A DNA stretch of 64,000 nucleotides from assembly GCA_021396245.1 (NCBI GenBank), contig WNYE01000091.1, positions 62,001 through 126,000 on the forward strand, read 5' to 3'. Below, piece by piece: positions 1 to 10,924 of this stretch. Position 1 is the first letter of the stretch. Each line of letters starts with the position of its first letter. Under the pieces are notes generated by a model, which saw nothing but the letters and a program-made list of their open reading frames with translations, was not told the DNA's origin and made no database searches. The DNA comes from Sporothrix humicola. Lineage: Eukaryota; Ascomycota; Sordariomycetes; Ophiostomatales; Ophiostomataceae. The position numbers and the translations under genes are program-made.

Positions 1-294
1 GCCGAGGCGGCCGACCAGAAGTACGACAACGCCCTGGCCCAGAGTCTTGATGATGGGCACCAGCACAATATTGGGGCTGGGGCCAATATCCTCGTTGATG
101 ATGCTCAGAACGTTAATCGGCAGAACGTAGCCGACGTACAGACTGACATTCATCAGCGTCACGGCCAGCACCGTCGCGATAAACCGCAGGCTCCAAAAGT
201 AGCCCGGCGGCAAGTTGTCCGTGCCAATGGCCGCGCTGGACACGTTGAACTCGGTCGTGGCCGCTTCCACGGCGTACTCGACCTGCTGGCCCAT
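1..294 (-). CDS. MFS transporter, TRI12-like (5' part only, cut by window edge)
   Basis: Reading leftward from the ATG at 294 the frame stays open to the window edge. It encodes an N-terminal cytosolic stretch (MGQQVEYAVEAATTEF), then a first membrane segment after YFWSLRFIATVLAVTLMN, and the motif NEDIGPSPNIVLVP followed by GQGVVVLLVGRLG. The IGPSPNI block after TM1 and the G-x-L-x-D-type loop are typical of fungal TRI12/siderophore-type 14-TM MFS exporters, so the protein probably exports a small molecule across the plasma membrane; substrate unknown. About 98 codons are visible, roughly one sixth of the usual length. Just upstream (plus 295-315) the minus strand reads GCTAAC then CAG, an intron 3' end, so either a 5'-UTR intron or an earlier coding exon exists. 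An in-frame upstream exon is possible near 505-532 but lacks an ATG. Confidence 0.75.
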   Translation of the reverse strand, partial: MGQQVEYAVEAATTEFNVSSAAIGTDNLPPGYFWSLRFIATVLAVTLMNVSLYVGYVLPINVLSIINEDIGPSPNIVLVPIIKTLGQGVVVLLVGRLG

Positions 295-2221
295 GGTCTT
301 CTCGTCTGCCAGGTTAGCAGGCAAAAGAAGGAGGGGAGAGAAAAGAAATGAAAACAAGAAAAGTAAGGCAAGTATAAAAATGAAGAGATGAAGAAAAGAA
401 CAGACGGAGACTGCAGACAAGTCTGGAGAAGAGTCTGGGGTAATGGGTCTGGCGATCGAGATGGAGATGGAGATGGGCCTTGACAGTATTTTTATACAAC
501 GTACCTTGTGATGGTTGGATGTCAATGAGCACCCTCCGTTTGTGTATTTCCTCCCTGGGATGGAGAGTCGTGTAAGTGTGCAGTCTGGAGTGTGGGAGTC
601 TTGGTATTGGCCTCTGCGTCTGGGGAAAGGTGTGGCAGGCCAGTCAAGTCTTGTCTGTCCTTGTCTTTTTTGTCCTTTCAGTCTGGACTCGTCTTCTCCA
701 TACTTTCTTCTATTCGTCGACCTTTTGCAACTAATGACGCGCCAGTGCTCTCACTCCTTAGTCGACAGTTGAACCTCACCCGGACAATATTTCCTTTCCC
801 CAGACTTTGACGCCAAAAAAAAGGATAAAAAGACAAGCAAAGGTGACGTCGTAGTGTCCTTTCTTCCCTTCTTCCCCCAGATTTCCCCAGCTTTCTCGGG
901 AGGCAACAAATAACAAAACGGGAAATGCAAACGAGAGCCAGTGGTGCCCTGTGGGATGTGGGGCGCGGAGGTGGAGGACTGCAGGTAAGGGTGTGAGTGG
1001 CGAGCTGTAAGCTGTCTGTTGTCTTTCGTCTTCAGTCGTTTTCTTCTCTTCTCTGCCGTCTTTGCTGTGGTTATCGGTGCCGTCTTGTCTTCTGTCTTTA
1101 TTTACTTTTAAAGACGTCTTTCTATCTTTTCTTTTCGCAACATGTCCTCCACATCGATCACGCCTTCGCTGTCGACGTCTCTCTTTTCTTCAGATTCGTA
1201 TGAACGGAATCTCGTCACTCGAGGCCAGTCTTGCGTGCTGTCCTCAAAGTGCCATAAACAGCCTGCAAAAGACACGCCAGGGACGTCAAGTGGACCGCCT
1301 AACGATTGCCCTCCATCCTGCGTCGCCGCGAGAGGAGGTGGTCCCTATCGTCGAGTCGTGCGTGGCAGTTGTGGGTGCCGTGGGTCGTGGATGCTGTGTG
1401 GATGGTGAGGCAAAAGGGGAGAAACGAAGATGAAAATGTTTGGTCCTCAAGAGGGGTTTTAGCGCGTTGGATGCACTGTCGGACTAGCGCCGCCTTCTGT
1501 GGCAGGCACGACAGGCCCTAGCAGACGCAGAGTCGCTCTTTCCCAAATACCGCCAAAAGTGTCGAGTCATGCTAGCGCGGCACACTAACACGACGTCGAC
1601 TAGTTGGGAAAGAACGAAAGAGGACCACGAGGTTGCAGAAAACGGCCAACGAAAGTTAACAAAAACGCAATGATTCAACAGAAAACATGGCATTGGAGAC
1701 CCTGTCAACAGCTGCACGACTAGACAGACCCAAACTAATGACTCTCGGACCGTGGGCGTGGAGAACGTGTCGATGTTGCCATTAATTGGCAAAGTGACGG
1801 AATCATGAAGGAGGGTCAACTTGCAACAATATGAACAAATAAATTATAAATCAAATAAAAAAGGTATCAACGGGGAAATCGAATACCGAGACGTTCGAGT
1901 CGTGCATTGATGGCGACATTGTAGGCATGGGTGGTGAGAGAAACCAATGATTCAACGTTGACATCCAGATCCAGGGTTCTCCTCACCTCCTCGCCTCGAT
2001 GATTATTCGCAGCATCATTAGTCTGGAGTAGGATACGACACGCTGATGTGAACGGCACCGACTCTCCGTCGACAGCATCGGACCTTTGTCCAAAATTCTA
2101 CCGACGACGATCTCTGTCTTCTCCACACACCTGGGCACATCTTTTATGAAGACCTCTTTCACATGTACATCGTGCCTATCCTCACCACTATAATATCTTA
2201 TATTCACATCACGACAAGTCC
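295..2221. other. Divergent intergenic region
   Basis: About 1.9 kb between two MFS transporter genes that point away from each other, so it holds both promoters. The plus strand is rich in CT/TTCTT tracts. No ORF has family features, and I see no RNA gene. The only structured signal is the probable intron acceptor close to 310 (minus strand). Confidence 0.6.
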
Positions 2222-4015
2222 ATGCCACTCGACCACTTCACTCCATTTGAACAGCACGCCAAGTCCTCAACAGCCCTACCCTCCAACATGAAGAAGTCTC
2301 CCGTTGTCACAGTCTCGGAACGCGCCGCGTCAAGACACCACCAAAATGCCAACGAACGAACTCCTTTGCTAGGCGACCCAACACAAGACCCAAACAGCGG
2401 AGCAGCCATTGTCGAACAGGAACATTTGGAGGATGACAGTGACAGCGAAGACACCGAGGCCGGTGGTGTTGCCTCGCCACCAACAGGCGATGACGACAAG
2501 GTCCGGCCGGCCGGATTTGCTGGAATTCTGGCACTCCTTCTGGTCGGTGTCTTTGCAGCGAATGCCGACACTTCTCTTGTGCTTGCCACATACGGTACGA
2601 TTTCGTCCGAGTTTCACAGCCTAGGCAGCGCCTCATGGCTGTTGACGGCATATATGCTGGCCATGTGCGGATCGCAGCCTCTCTACGGCAAACTGAGCAA
2701 TCTATATGGAAGAAAGACATTGTTGTTGGCTGCCTACGTCCTCTTTGCATCTGGATGCTTGCTTTGCGGCGTTTCCAACGATATGGCTACCGTCATTCTT
2801 GGCCGTCTCGTCAGCGGCTGTGGCGGCTCGGGCATGACTTCGGTCGTTTCCTTTTTGATTGCCGACATGGTCCCGAAACGCGAAGTCGCCGCCTACCGGA
2901 GCTATGTCAACCTGGTGACGACGCTGGGCCGCAGCTGTGGTGGTCCGCTGGGTGGCTGGCTGGCCGGGACAGTGGGTTGGCGGTGGTCGTTTCTGGCCCA
3001 GGTGCCGGTGACCGTCTTGGCCATTGTTTTGGTCGGCTGGCGCCTCGATGTGCCTCACAAGGAGTTTCCCACCGTGGAAGGTGAAGAACCTGCAACATCT
3101 GGGAGCCGTCTCCGACGCATCGACTTTCTGGGCGCTGCGCTCATGTGCGCCACCATTGTCACTTTCCTGCTCCCTCTCAGCATGGGCGGCAGCCAGCTTC
3201 CGTGGACACATCCTCTGATTCTGTCCCTGTTTGCCGCCTCTCAAATCCTCGCTGGTCTCTTCTGTTTTGTCGAGCTGCGCGTCGCCAAAGAACCCATTTT
3301 CCCACTGCCACTCCTGGCCCGCCGCGATGTCGTCCTTCCATATCTCATTCTGTTCCTCCAGAATATCGCCCAAACCCTCATGATGTACGGCGTCCCGCTC
3401 TATGTCCAGGTCACACACGTCCCGGCCGCCTCGCCCTCTGCTGCCGGTCTTTATCTCGTGCCCGCCGTCGTCGGCAACACCGTCGGCGGTCTAGCCACCG
3501 GCCACTATATCCAAAAGTTCGCCCGCTACAAACGGCCCACCGTCGTCGGCACTATCGTGGCCGGCCTCTGCCACTTGCTTACGACAATCCGCTGGACCGG
3601 CAATACTTCCTGGCAGGAGTCCTTGTACATCTTCCCCGGCGGAATGGGCACCGGCATTATCCACGCCGCGACGTTCATGGCCATCACCGCCAGCACCTCG
3701 GACGAGGAACTCGCCATTGCCGGCGGTGGTTTGTTTTTGAGTGGTAACTTTGGCTCGCTGCTCGGCGTCACGCTCGCCAGCAGCGTCATCCACGCCGTCA
3801 CCGCCCGCATCGCCAATGCCAACTTGCCGGACCGGCCCGACGTCGTCGCCAACGCCCTGGCCGATGTCGGCTACATTACATCGCTGACCGGCAGACTGCG
3901 AGACGGCATCGTGAGTGCCTATGTCGCCGGATTCCGGAGTAACTTTGCGCTGGCTCTGCTGGCCTGTGCAGTGAGTCTGGTGCTGAGTCTGATGATTAGG
4001 GAGAGGAGGTTTTAG
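2222..4015 (+). CDS. MFS transporter, DHA2 / vacuolar basic amino acid (Vba/Fnx1)-like
   Basis: A single 597-residue open frame without introns. Residues 1-95 are hydrophilic and acidic and carry ERTPLL (45-50), a dileucine-type signal common in fungal vacuolar transporters. Membrane segments follow from about residue 98. The MFS motif A is visible as GKLSNLYGRKTLL, and the antiporter motif C region as GRSCGGPLGGWLAG with GWRWSF after it. About 14 hydrophobic segments fit the DHA2 (14-spanner) drug/H+ antiporter family. Within it the best resemblance is to Vba/Fnx1-type vacuolar amino acid transporters; multidrug export at the plasma membrane is the alternative. The ATG at 2222 follows an AT-rich leader; a second in-frame ATG at 2288 is possible. 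It ends tail-to-tail with the bZIP gene. Confidence 0.88.
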   Translation: MPLDHFTPFEQHAKSSTALPSNMKKSPVVTVSERAASRHHQNANERTPLLGDPTQDPNSGAAIVEQEHLEDDSDSEDTEAGGVASPPTGDDDKVRPAGFAGILALLLVGVFAANADTSLVLATYGTISSEFHSLGSASWLLTAYMLAMCGSQPLYGKLSNLYGRKTLLLAAYVLFASGCLLCGVSNDMATVILGRLVSGCGGSGMTSVVSFLIADMVPKREVAAYRSYVNLVTTLGRSCGGPLGGWLAGTVGWRWSFLAQVPVTVLAIVLVGWRLDVPHKEFPTVEGEEPATSGSRLRRIDFLGAALMCATIVTFLLPLSMGGSQLPWTHPLILSLFAASQILAGLFCFVELRVAKEPIFPLPLLARRDVVLPYLILFLQNIAQTLMMYGVPLYVQVTHVPAASPSAAGLYLVPAVVGNTVGGLATGHYIQKFARYKRPTVVGTIVAGLCHLLTTIRWTGNTSWQESLYIFPGGMGTGIIHAATFMAITASTSDEELAIAGGGLFLSGNFGSLLGVTLASSVIHAVTARIANANLPDRPDVVANALADVGYITSLTGRLRDGIVSAYVAGFRSNFALALLACAVSLVLSLMIRERRF

Positions 4016-4434
4016 TGGAGATGGCAAGATATGTGTGTGGAAGAGAAGTGGGGTATGTTCTTTAAAAGTGAAATAGCTATATAAAAGTTCTGTTATCTAT
4101 GACTAGATATTCCTAAAACATAATTGAGAGAGCCTTTCTTTAAAACCCCATTTTCATAATTTAACATATTTATTGAATTCTCTGTCCCTTTTTTTTCTTT
4201 TTTTCTTTTAGGAAGATGCACTCGAGATTCCGTAATTAAATTAACAAAATATTTCCAATAATATTTAAAAAATGCAATTGGTAAAAGTGACCAGGATTCA
4301 TTAACGTAGAGAGTAAGTAATAGAAAGCGAGTTGCCTACAGACATGTATAGGTTCGTTCTGGGTACGATAAATGATAACAAATGGGAAACAGCAACGCCT
4401 CATAAATTCATAAACTTCAACCCCCCTCGCCATC
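4016..4434. terminator. Convergent 3' region
   Basis: AT-rich 420 bp between two genes that converge (MFS transporter and bZIP regulator), with T-rich tracts and AATAAA-like words suited to polyadenylation on both strands. No gene seen. Confidence 0.5.
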
Positions 4435-6389
4435 TTAAAAGGACACCGGCGGTCTTCCTCTTACATTGACGGCTCCGTCCAAAAAGGGAAACGCCTCCAC
4501 CAGCTCTGGGCCGACCGTCCAGTTCTTTGGCTCGCGCACGTGCTGGATGAACGCCTTGGTCATGACATAGTTGGTCGTCTTGCCGTCGGCCGTCGGCTCG
4601 GGACTGGCTTCCAGGATTCCCTCCAAAGCATGGTGGGGCCAGCTAATGCTGAACGACTTGACAATGATGCTGGCAAAGTCGCGATAGCGCGTGTGGTCGA
4701 GATGCGACACGAGACGTTCGCGCACGCGCGGCCAACCCAGCGTGTCGATCCAGAATGGATGGGGGACGACCAGCTGGGCGCCCGTCGGGCGGAAGAACTC
4801 GGGGATGGCGTCGTAGTGCTCGCGCGTCGGGGCAATCAGCCACCGGATATAGATGCACATCATGTAGAGGAGAGCCGTCTTCTCGGGAGTCGTGTAGACC
4901 ATGATCGTGCCTGCGACATGGCGGGCAATTGTGGAGGCGACCGGCCTGTTGGGTTCGTACAGAACAGGGTTGAGGAGAGAGTTGACCGACGGGAAGTGGG
5001 CATGGGTGAACTCGTCGGATGGCGAAGCAGATGTCGTGGCCGACGGCGTTGTCGACGTAGATGTAGTCGCTGTGGTGGCACTTGTTGTAGTGGATGCAGA
5101 GACAGCAGACGCTGCTGATGTTGTCGTCGCCGTCGATCCCGATCTGGCTGCTCCGGCAAGTGCCTGGCCTCGTCTCCGCTTGTAGACTAGATTGATGATC
5201 AATTCGTCCACATTCGATGTTGGCGGCACATACGGCGGCGTGACTGCCCACACTGGAGATGCATCTCTCAGCCTGTTCGCCTCCACTCGCGCCAGGTACA
5301 CCGCGCCGGTGTCGTCATGTGGATTGCGTCGGAAACTGTCGCCGGCAGCCGATGGAGCAGGCGGTGACGGCGCGGCAAAGTCGATGCTGCCTGGTGGATT
5401 GCGGTGGACATAGCCTTGTGCAAACGGGTAGCCGAGCTGCGGATCGGCGGACAGCGATGGGAGTTGTTGTGGAGGGATTTGCGGGTAGAGATGAGGATGT
5501 AGTTGAGTCGGAGTGGTTGGATGTTGGGTGTGAGGTTGGGTATTTTGATTTTGAGGATGTTGTTGGTGATATTGACTCGGACGCTGGCCCTGAGGCTGGT
5601 TTGGTTGTTGACTATTTGGCAAATCGCCCGAAAACAATGGCGGGCTGCGTGTCAACAGGTCAATGTCGAGAGAGACTGTTTGTTAGCAACGAACGAATTA
5701 TAACCCGAAAAAAGACGCCACTTACAGTCACTATTTTGAAAGGGAATGCTGTCGTCGACTGGCACCGTCACGGACGCTCCTGATCCCCAGAAATCAAGAT
5801 TGTCGAGGTTCAAAGTTACCGTATCGCCTGCATAGGGTTGAGTCCCGCCCATTGGCTGGTCGACTGCTTGTCCCGAATGTGATTGATGCTGTTCCTTCGC
5901 ATCGGGATGGATTGCGGCTGGCGATGGCGATAGCGACGATGCCGATGTCGTCCGTGCCGCCACATTTGTCGACACGGGTGATGCCGTCGTTGTTAAGGGC
6001 GAAGACGACGATCCCGGCGAGCTTCCGCCCTCAACACTGCCCCCCGTCGACGATTCTGCTGTTGCGACGGCCAGCGATACTTGCAGCGACCGCAGCGACG
6101 CAATAATGCCATCCAGCGATGTCGACGACGTCTGCGTCCGCGCCGCCGCCTGCGCCTTGTCGGCCTCGGCCTGGGCCAGCTGTTCCGTCAGGTTGCGCAC
6201 CTGTTCTTCGAGCTCGGCGAGTCTGGCCTTGTTCTTTTGGCGCAGGACCCGCTGGTTTTCGCGGTCAATCGCCCGTTTGCGGTACAGGCGCTCCATGCTC
6301 AAGTTGGCCGCCGCCCGCGACGACGTCGACGCCGACGCGCTCGAGCGGCCGTCCGTCTTGACGGGGCGGATATGGAGCGCGTCGTCCAT
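4435..6389 (-). CDS. bZIP transcription factor with C-terminal DUF3425
   Basis: Two exons: 6389-5726 and 5675-4435, joined across a 50-nt intron (donor GTAAGT at 5725, branch GCTAAC, acceptor CAG at 5676) to give 634 residues. The junction reads ..QNSD-F-SLDIDLL.., in frame. A basic region plus leucine zipper lies at about residues 33-80 (RKRAIDRENQRVLRQKNKAR then LEEQVRNLTEQLAQAE). The DUF3425 domain fills the last 200 residues (YMMCIYIRWLIAPT, PHPFWIDTLGWPRVRERL, ISWPHHALEGILE). The middle is Ser/Thr-, Gln- and Pro-rich. This architecture is the common fungal AP-1-like regulator class of stress and secondary metabolism. The classical basic-region Asn is replaced by Asp-Arg, which is usual in this subfamily. 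Nuclear DNA-binding regulator; targets cannot be inferred. Confidence 0.88.
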
Positions 6390-8113
6390 TTCGAGCGAGA
6401 ATCAAGGAATGTCGTGATATCCTGTATGTCTTATCGGTTATCGGAAGGTGGGCAGTCGCTCTTGCCGTTTTAAAAGATCATGACTCTCGGTCGTTCTTGC
6501 CGGCAAACGTTCTTTCCTAAAAATTGTTTTGTTCTCGATTTGCCCCTTTTCCAACCTTTTGGAGAGTCAAAAATAATTTTGCATCTTCTCATCCTCTTTT
6601 CCTCCTTTCCTCACGATTACTTTTCTTTTACCTCTTACTTGTCTGCGCTCCCACCCCCAATTCGACATCGCTGCCCCCAATTCGCAACACGACGTCGCAA
6701 GCCCTGGCCCGGCTTGCACGATGGCGCGAGCACGCAACCAATGGCGCCAATTGCATCAAAGAAGAACCACTGCAAAAATGCACACAAAAACTGCCAAATT
6801 CCACACTATTCATGCACCACTTTAGTGTCTTTCTGCAGTCATTCACTCTGCACCATTTTCTTTCGGTCTTTTCTTCCCTTTCCTTCGACCTTCCTTTTCC
6901 ACTGGTTCCCTCACCTTACATGCATTGTGTCACCGTATGCCCCTCTGCATGCCGTACAACATTGCCCACGCGACTCTTTTGCCCTGTTCCCCCACGTATT
7001 CCCACGGTCCTACCCCGAGTTGATTTTTGAGTGACAACTTTTGTCTCTTGACTCTGACTCTCAAGTGACGATTCAAGTCTTGGTGGTCTTGGCCGATCCC
7101 GTCAGAACTGGCCAGCATGACTTGATGCATGACTTGAAGCTTGGCTCTGAGGAGGGTCAAAAGAGATCCGGAGATCAAGGAGTCCAACGTGGAAATGGAT
7201 GGATGGCCAAGGGTCCTCGTGCTCTGCATCTTCTTCGTCGTCTTCGATTCGTCGGATCTGAGATGGGAAAACACTTCCTCGTGGAGAAAAGAGTGGACAA
7301 CAAGATGCCCCGCACGAGTCGATGTCGCCATTCCCCAAACAAGCCCTGTAGCACGCCTTGGTACAGGAGCCAACTGCCACCAAATACACGCTAAGCTTGC
7401 TCACAGCCCGCTAGGAACGCTAAATCTAGTCGTCAAGCTTAACTCACCAAGTCTTGGCGCACGACTCGATCCTTTCACGCAGACTTGCACAGAAACTCCC
7501 ATGATCTTTTCCTCTGTTTCCCTCTGCCCAACTCTGTGCCGTCGACCGACTTCCCCTCACACTAGCATGACTCGACACTCACGTCGCCGGCCCTTGCACT
7601 CAGAAAGTAGCTTGGATTTGAGGGACAACACTAGTCGAGTCAGTCGACAAAGACCTCGTCTTTTATTTCCTTCTCCTATCCTGTCTACACACTCTCTCTA
7701 ACTCCCAGCTAACCTGTTTTGTCGTTTGTTTCGTCTCTTTTGCCTCTGTCGACGTCGCCAACGTGGTCCCATAGACGTCTCTTTTCCTCTGAACTCTTGC
7801 ACCATTTGCGCGATGAGTGTCGTTACTGGCATTGACCATGCCGACCTCTCTTGTCCTTTTCTCCAGTGGAGACTCTGCTCTCTTCTATGCCCTCTCCACG
7901 GCCACGGAGACTGAAGACGCCGACGCCAAGCTCTCTCCAATGCTTTGTCTCCATTGACGCTGTAGCTGTGTCTGTCGAGGTAGGCCGTAGTCGGTCGTCT
8001 TAAGTCGTGTTCTCTCTCAAGGTCTCTTGCATCTTGACATAAAAAGATGACAAGCTGTCGTCGTCAAACAAGTCAGCTCGTTGCATCTTACTCCTTCCCC
8101 ACCCAACATCACC
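6390..8113. other. Divergent promoter region (bZIP / sulfatase)
   Basis: 1.7 kb between divergently transcribed genes. The plus strand is markedly CT-rich (6500-7000 and 7440-7900). The small ORFs here have no recognisable motifs on either strand. No RNA gene seen. Confidence 0.55.
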
Positions 8114-9898
8114 ATGCGTCTTCAAGCCACCACTTCTTTGGCTGCTCTGGCCGGCCTCTCGCTCTCGACGGGCGTGGCTGCTGCCTCTCGGCCAAACATC
8201 ATCCTCGTCCTCACCGACGACCAGGACACCCACATGAACTCGCTCGACCACATGCCGCTAGTCCAGAAGCACCTCATGCGCGAGGGCACCACGTTCACGA
8301 AGCATTATTGTACCGTGGCCATCTGCTGCCCGAGCCGCGTCAACTTATGGACGGGCCAAATGGCCCACAACACCAACGTCACCGACGTGATCCCGCCGTT
8401 TGGAGGCTACCCCAAGTTCGTCACCGAGGGCTACAACGACAACCACCTGGCGCTGTGGATGCAAGAATCGGGCTACAACACCTACTATTCGGGCAAGCTG
8501 TTCAACCACCACACGGTGGACAACTACGCCGACCCCTTTGTGCGTGGCTTCACTGGCAGCGACTTTGTGCTGGACCCGTCGACGTACCAATACTGGAACT
8601 TTACGACGACGCACAATGGCGCGAAACCGCAGACGTTCTTGGGGCAGTACTCGCCCGACTTTACGGCGGCGCGTGCCTACGAGTTTTTGGATGAGGCTCT
8701 GGGTGCAGTCGACGACAAGCCCTTTTTCCTTGTGGCCGCCCCGATCGCGCCACATGCGCAGGTCGTCCTGTACCCGACAATGGAGGCCGGCCCGCCTGCC
8801 TCGGCCGAGCGTCATCAGCACCTCTTCCCCGACTACCAGATCCCTCGCACGCCCAACTTTAACCCGGAGGAGCCGTCGGGGGCCAGCTGGATTCTGCGGC
8901 AGCCCCGCCTGAACGATACAGTCATTGCCTACAACGACGAGTACCAGCGCCAGCGTCTCCGGTCGCTGCAGTCCGTTGACGAGATGGTCGGCGAGATGGT
9001 GGCGCGTGTCGAGGCCGCCGGCCAGCTGGATAATACCTACTTCTTGTACACGACCGACAACGGCTACCACATCTCGCAGCACCGCCTCCACCCGGGCAAG
9101 GAGTGCAGTTTCGAGACGGACATCAACGTCCCCATGGTGGTCCGCGGTCCCGGCGTGCCCCGCGACTTTGTCAAGGACGCCGTCGTGAGCTCGCACACCG
9201 ACATTGCGCCCACCGTCATGCAGCTCGCCGGCAACCCGCCGCGCCCCGACTTTGACGGCCGCGCCATGGCCGTGCTGGAGGCTGTCAATACCGGCCCCGA
9301 GCATGTCGGCACCGAGTTCTGGGGCTACGCCATCCCCGAGGGCAAGTACGGCTACAGCGGCAAGTACGGGTTCATTGACGGCCCGGCCGAGGCGCACCCC
9401 AACAGCACGTACAAGGGCCTGCGGCTCGAGTGTGCCGACTACTCGCTGTACTATGCCGTGTGGTGCACGCACGAGAAACAGCTGTACAACATGCGCACCG
9501 ACCCGTGGCAGATGGACAATCTGTTGGGCGGTGAGCGCTCGGCGAGGACGAGAGGGAGCCTGCCCGCCGCCACGCTGCTTGGCCGCGATCTGGAGACGGT
9601 CGTGGATCGCCTGGATGCTCTTGTGCTCGTCATGAAGTCGTGCAAGGGCGTCACCTGTGTCGAGCCCTGGCGCCAGATCCACCCCAAGGGCGATGTCCAG
9701 AGCCTGCAGGACGCGCTGTCGCCGCGGTTTGACGCGTTCTACAAGAAGCAGCCGAAGGTGTCGTTCTCGTCGTGCGAGCTCGGCTACTTCCCCGAAGTCG
9801 AGGGCCCTATGGACTACCACGTCTTTGGCGGCGGCGCGCTCGACAAGATCCGCGAGCAGCTGCCCCTCGTGGACTCCAACTGGGGTCTGTGGACATAA
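8114..9898 (+). CDS. Secreted sulfatase (arylsulfatase family)
   Basis: Intronless; 594 residues from the ATG at 8114. That start gives a clean signal peptide (residues 1-24, ending GVAAA-S) and a CACCATG context; the upstream in-frame ATG at 8081 would bury it. The sulfatase N-terminus is SRPNIILVLTDDQ (25-37), with the metal-binding DDQ. The signature CCPSRVNLWTG begins at C71, the Cys expected to become formylglycine (C-x-P-S-R). Later come the metal-site segment YTTDNGYHISQH and ETDINVPMVVRGPGV. It should hydrolyse sulfate esters outside the cell or in the secretory pathway, for sulfur scavenging or polysaccharide desulfation. The closest impression is a fungal arylsulfatase like Neurospora ars-1; a GlcNAc-6-sulfatase-like specificity is possible. 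It is tail-to-tail with the AA8-like gene. Confidence 0.92.
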   Translation: MRLQATTSLAALAGLSLSTGVAAASRPNIILVLTDDQDTHMNSLDHMPLVQKHLMREGTTFTKHYCTVAICCPSRVNLWTGQMAHNTNVTDVIPPFGGYPKFVTEGYNDNHLALWMQESGYNTYYSGKLFNHHTVDNYADPFVRGFTGSDFVLDPSTYQYWNFTTTHNGAKPQTFLGQYSPDFTAARAYEFLDEALGAVDDKPFFLVAAPIAPHAQVVLYPTMEAGPPASAERHQHLFPDYQIPRTPNFNPEEPSGASWILRQPRLNDTVIAYNDEYQRQRLRSLQSVDEMVGEMVARVEAAGQLDNTYFLYTTDNGYHISQHRLHPGKECSFETDINVPMVVRGPGVPRDFVKDAVVSSHTDIAPTVMQLAGNPPRPDFDGRAMAVLEAVNTGPEHVGTEFWGYAIPEGKYGYSGKYGFIDGPAEAHPNSTYKGLRLECADYSLYYAVWCTHEKQLYNMRTDPWQMDNLLGGERSARTRGSLPAATLLGRDLETVVDRLDALVLVMKSCKGVTCVEPWRQIHPKGDVQSLQDALSPRFDAFYKKQPKVSFSSCELGYFPEVEGPMDYHVFGGGALDKIREQLPLVDSNWGLWT

Positions 9899-10018
9899 GA
9901 TGGATTATGCAAGAATATTGGAATGGAGATCAAAGGACGATAAAACATTGTATGATATTTATTTTGGATAACAGATTGGACATTTACTCTAACGAAACAT
10001 TCACACGCGTGTCTTCCT

Positions 10019-10924
10019 CTACCACTCGATGTTGACGGCCCGGCGCGCTGGTGCTGACGATGGCGATGCCGACGGTGCAGGTTTTGCCTGGCAGCTGGCC
10101 GCCGTGGCATTGCTCGCTCCCTGGTTGGGTGCCTGTGTGGCCAGCTTCGTCCAGGCCGTGTACTGTGCACTAGAGCGTGTCGCATTGCTCACAGGCGCGC
10201 CCCACTGCGCATACCCATTGTCGTGGAAGCCAAAGTTGAGTCCGTTGCCGGTGCACGACGGGTTCGTCGGGCCCTTTGTGGCCTGCGCGTAGCCCAGAAC
10301 CAGCACGCTCTCCGCATCGCCGGGCTGCAGCGCCGTGTGCACCGTCTCGTTGTAGTCGCCCTGCTGCCACGACCAGCAGTTCTGGCACCGGTAGATCACC
10401 TCGAAGCTGGTGGCGCCGACCGTCGAGTTGATGACTGTCAAGACGGGCGCGGGGAAGGCCGCCGACGTGCCGTTGGTGCCGTTGTCGCCGCCAAACTGGC
10501 CGGGCAAAAAGTAGTCCGCGACATAGCGGAAAGACGTGAAGACGTGGCCATTATACGGCCAGGCCATCAGCAGCAGGTCCGACGGCATGTGGCCGCCGTG
10601 GGCGATGCCGCACCAGCCAGCCACGGATGCGTTGGTCGTTTGGCATTGCTGAGTTGTTAGTGGACGTTGTTATCATTTACTTGAAGGGGAGGGACCTACC
10701 AAACGGCCAATGTACTCAGTCGCATCCTTCTTGAGGGCATCTTCGGGAAGGACAAAGCCAAAGCTGAACGCGCCCTGGCCGTCAACACCGGGAGTGGCCC
10801 ACGTCGAAAAGTTGATGCCAGTCGCCTGGTCGGTGAAGGTTGACGGTGAAAGAGGAGGGAGGTCTTGGGCGACGGCGGCGGTGGCCAGGGCTGCCACAAT
10901 GGCAGACTTTTGTGAGAAGATCAT
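10019..10924 (-). CDS. Secreted CDH-type cytochrome domain protein (AA8-like), standalone
   Basis: Two exons: 10924-10700 and 10648-10019, with a 51-nt intron (GTAGGT donor, CTAAC branch, CAG acceptor) in phase 0; 284 residues. Signal peptide 1-19 (ending TAAVAQ). The sequence follows the cellobiose dehydrogenase cytochrome fold: FTDQATGINFSTW, FSFGFVLPEDALKKDATEYI, GHMPSDLLLMAWPYNG, YRCQNCWSW and NFGFHDNGYAQWG. Met96 and the His of FGFHDNG are the likely axial haem ligands by analogy with CDH. No flavin domain follows; the protein ends in a Ser/Ala/Pro-rich tail, so it is a single b-type cytochrome domain. Such proteins could pass electrons to oxidases or LPMOs, or reduce iron, outside the cell. 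There are several N-glycosylation sequons (NGTNGT, NSTV, NETV). Confidence 0.85.

Noticed and set aside
8081..8113. Upstream sulfatase ATG
   Set aside because: Would place a hydrophilic stretch before the signal peptide; the 8114 ATG has better context.
8345..9820. 491-codon ORF antisense to the sulfatase
   Set aside because: Mirror of a GC-rich, C-ending-codon gene; no domain, and the sense frame has a complete catalytic signature.
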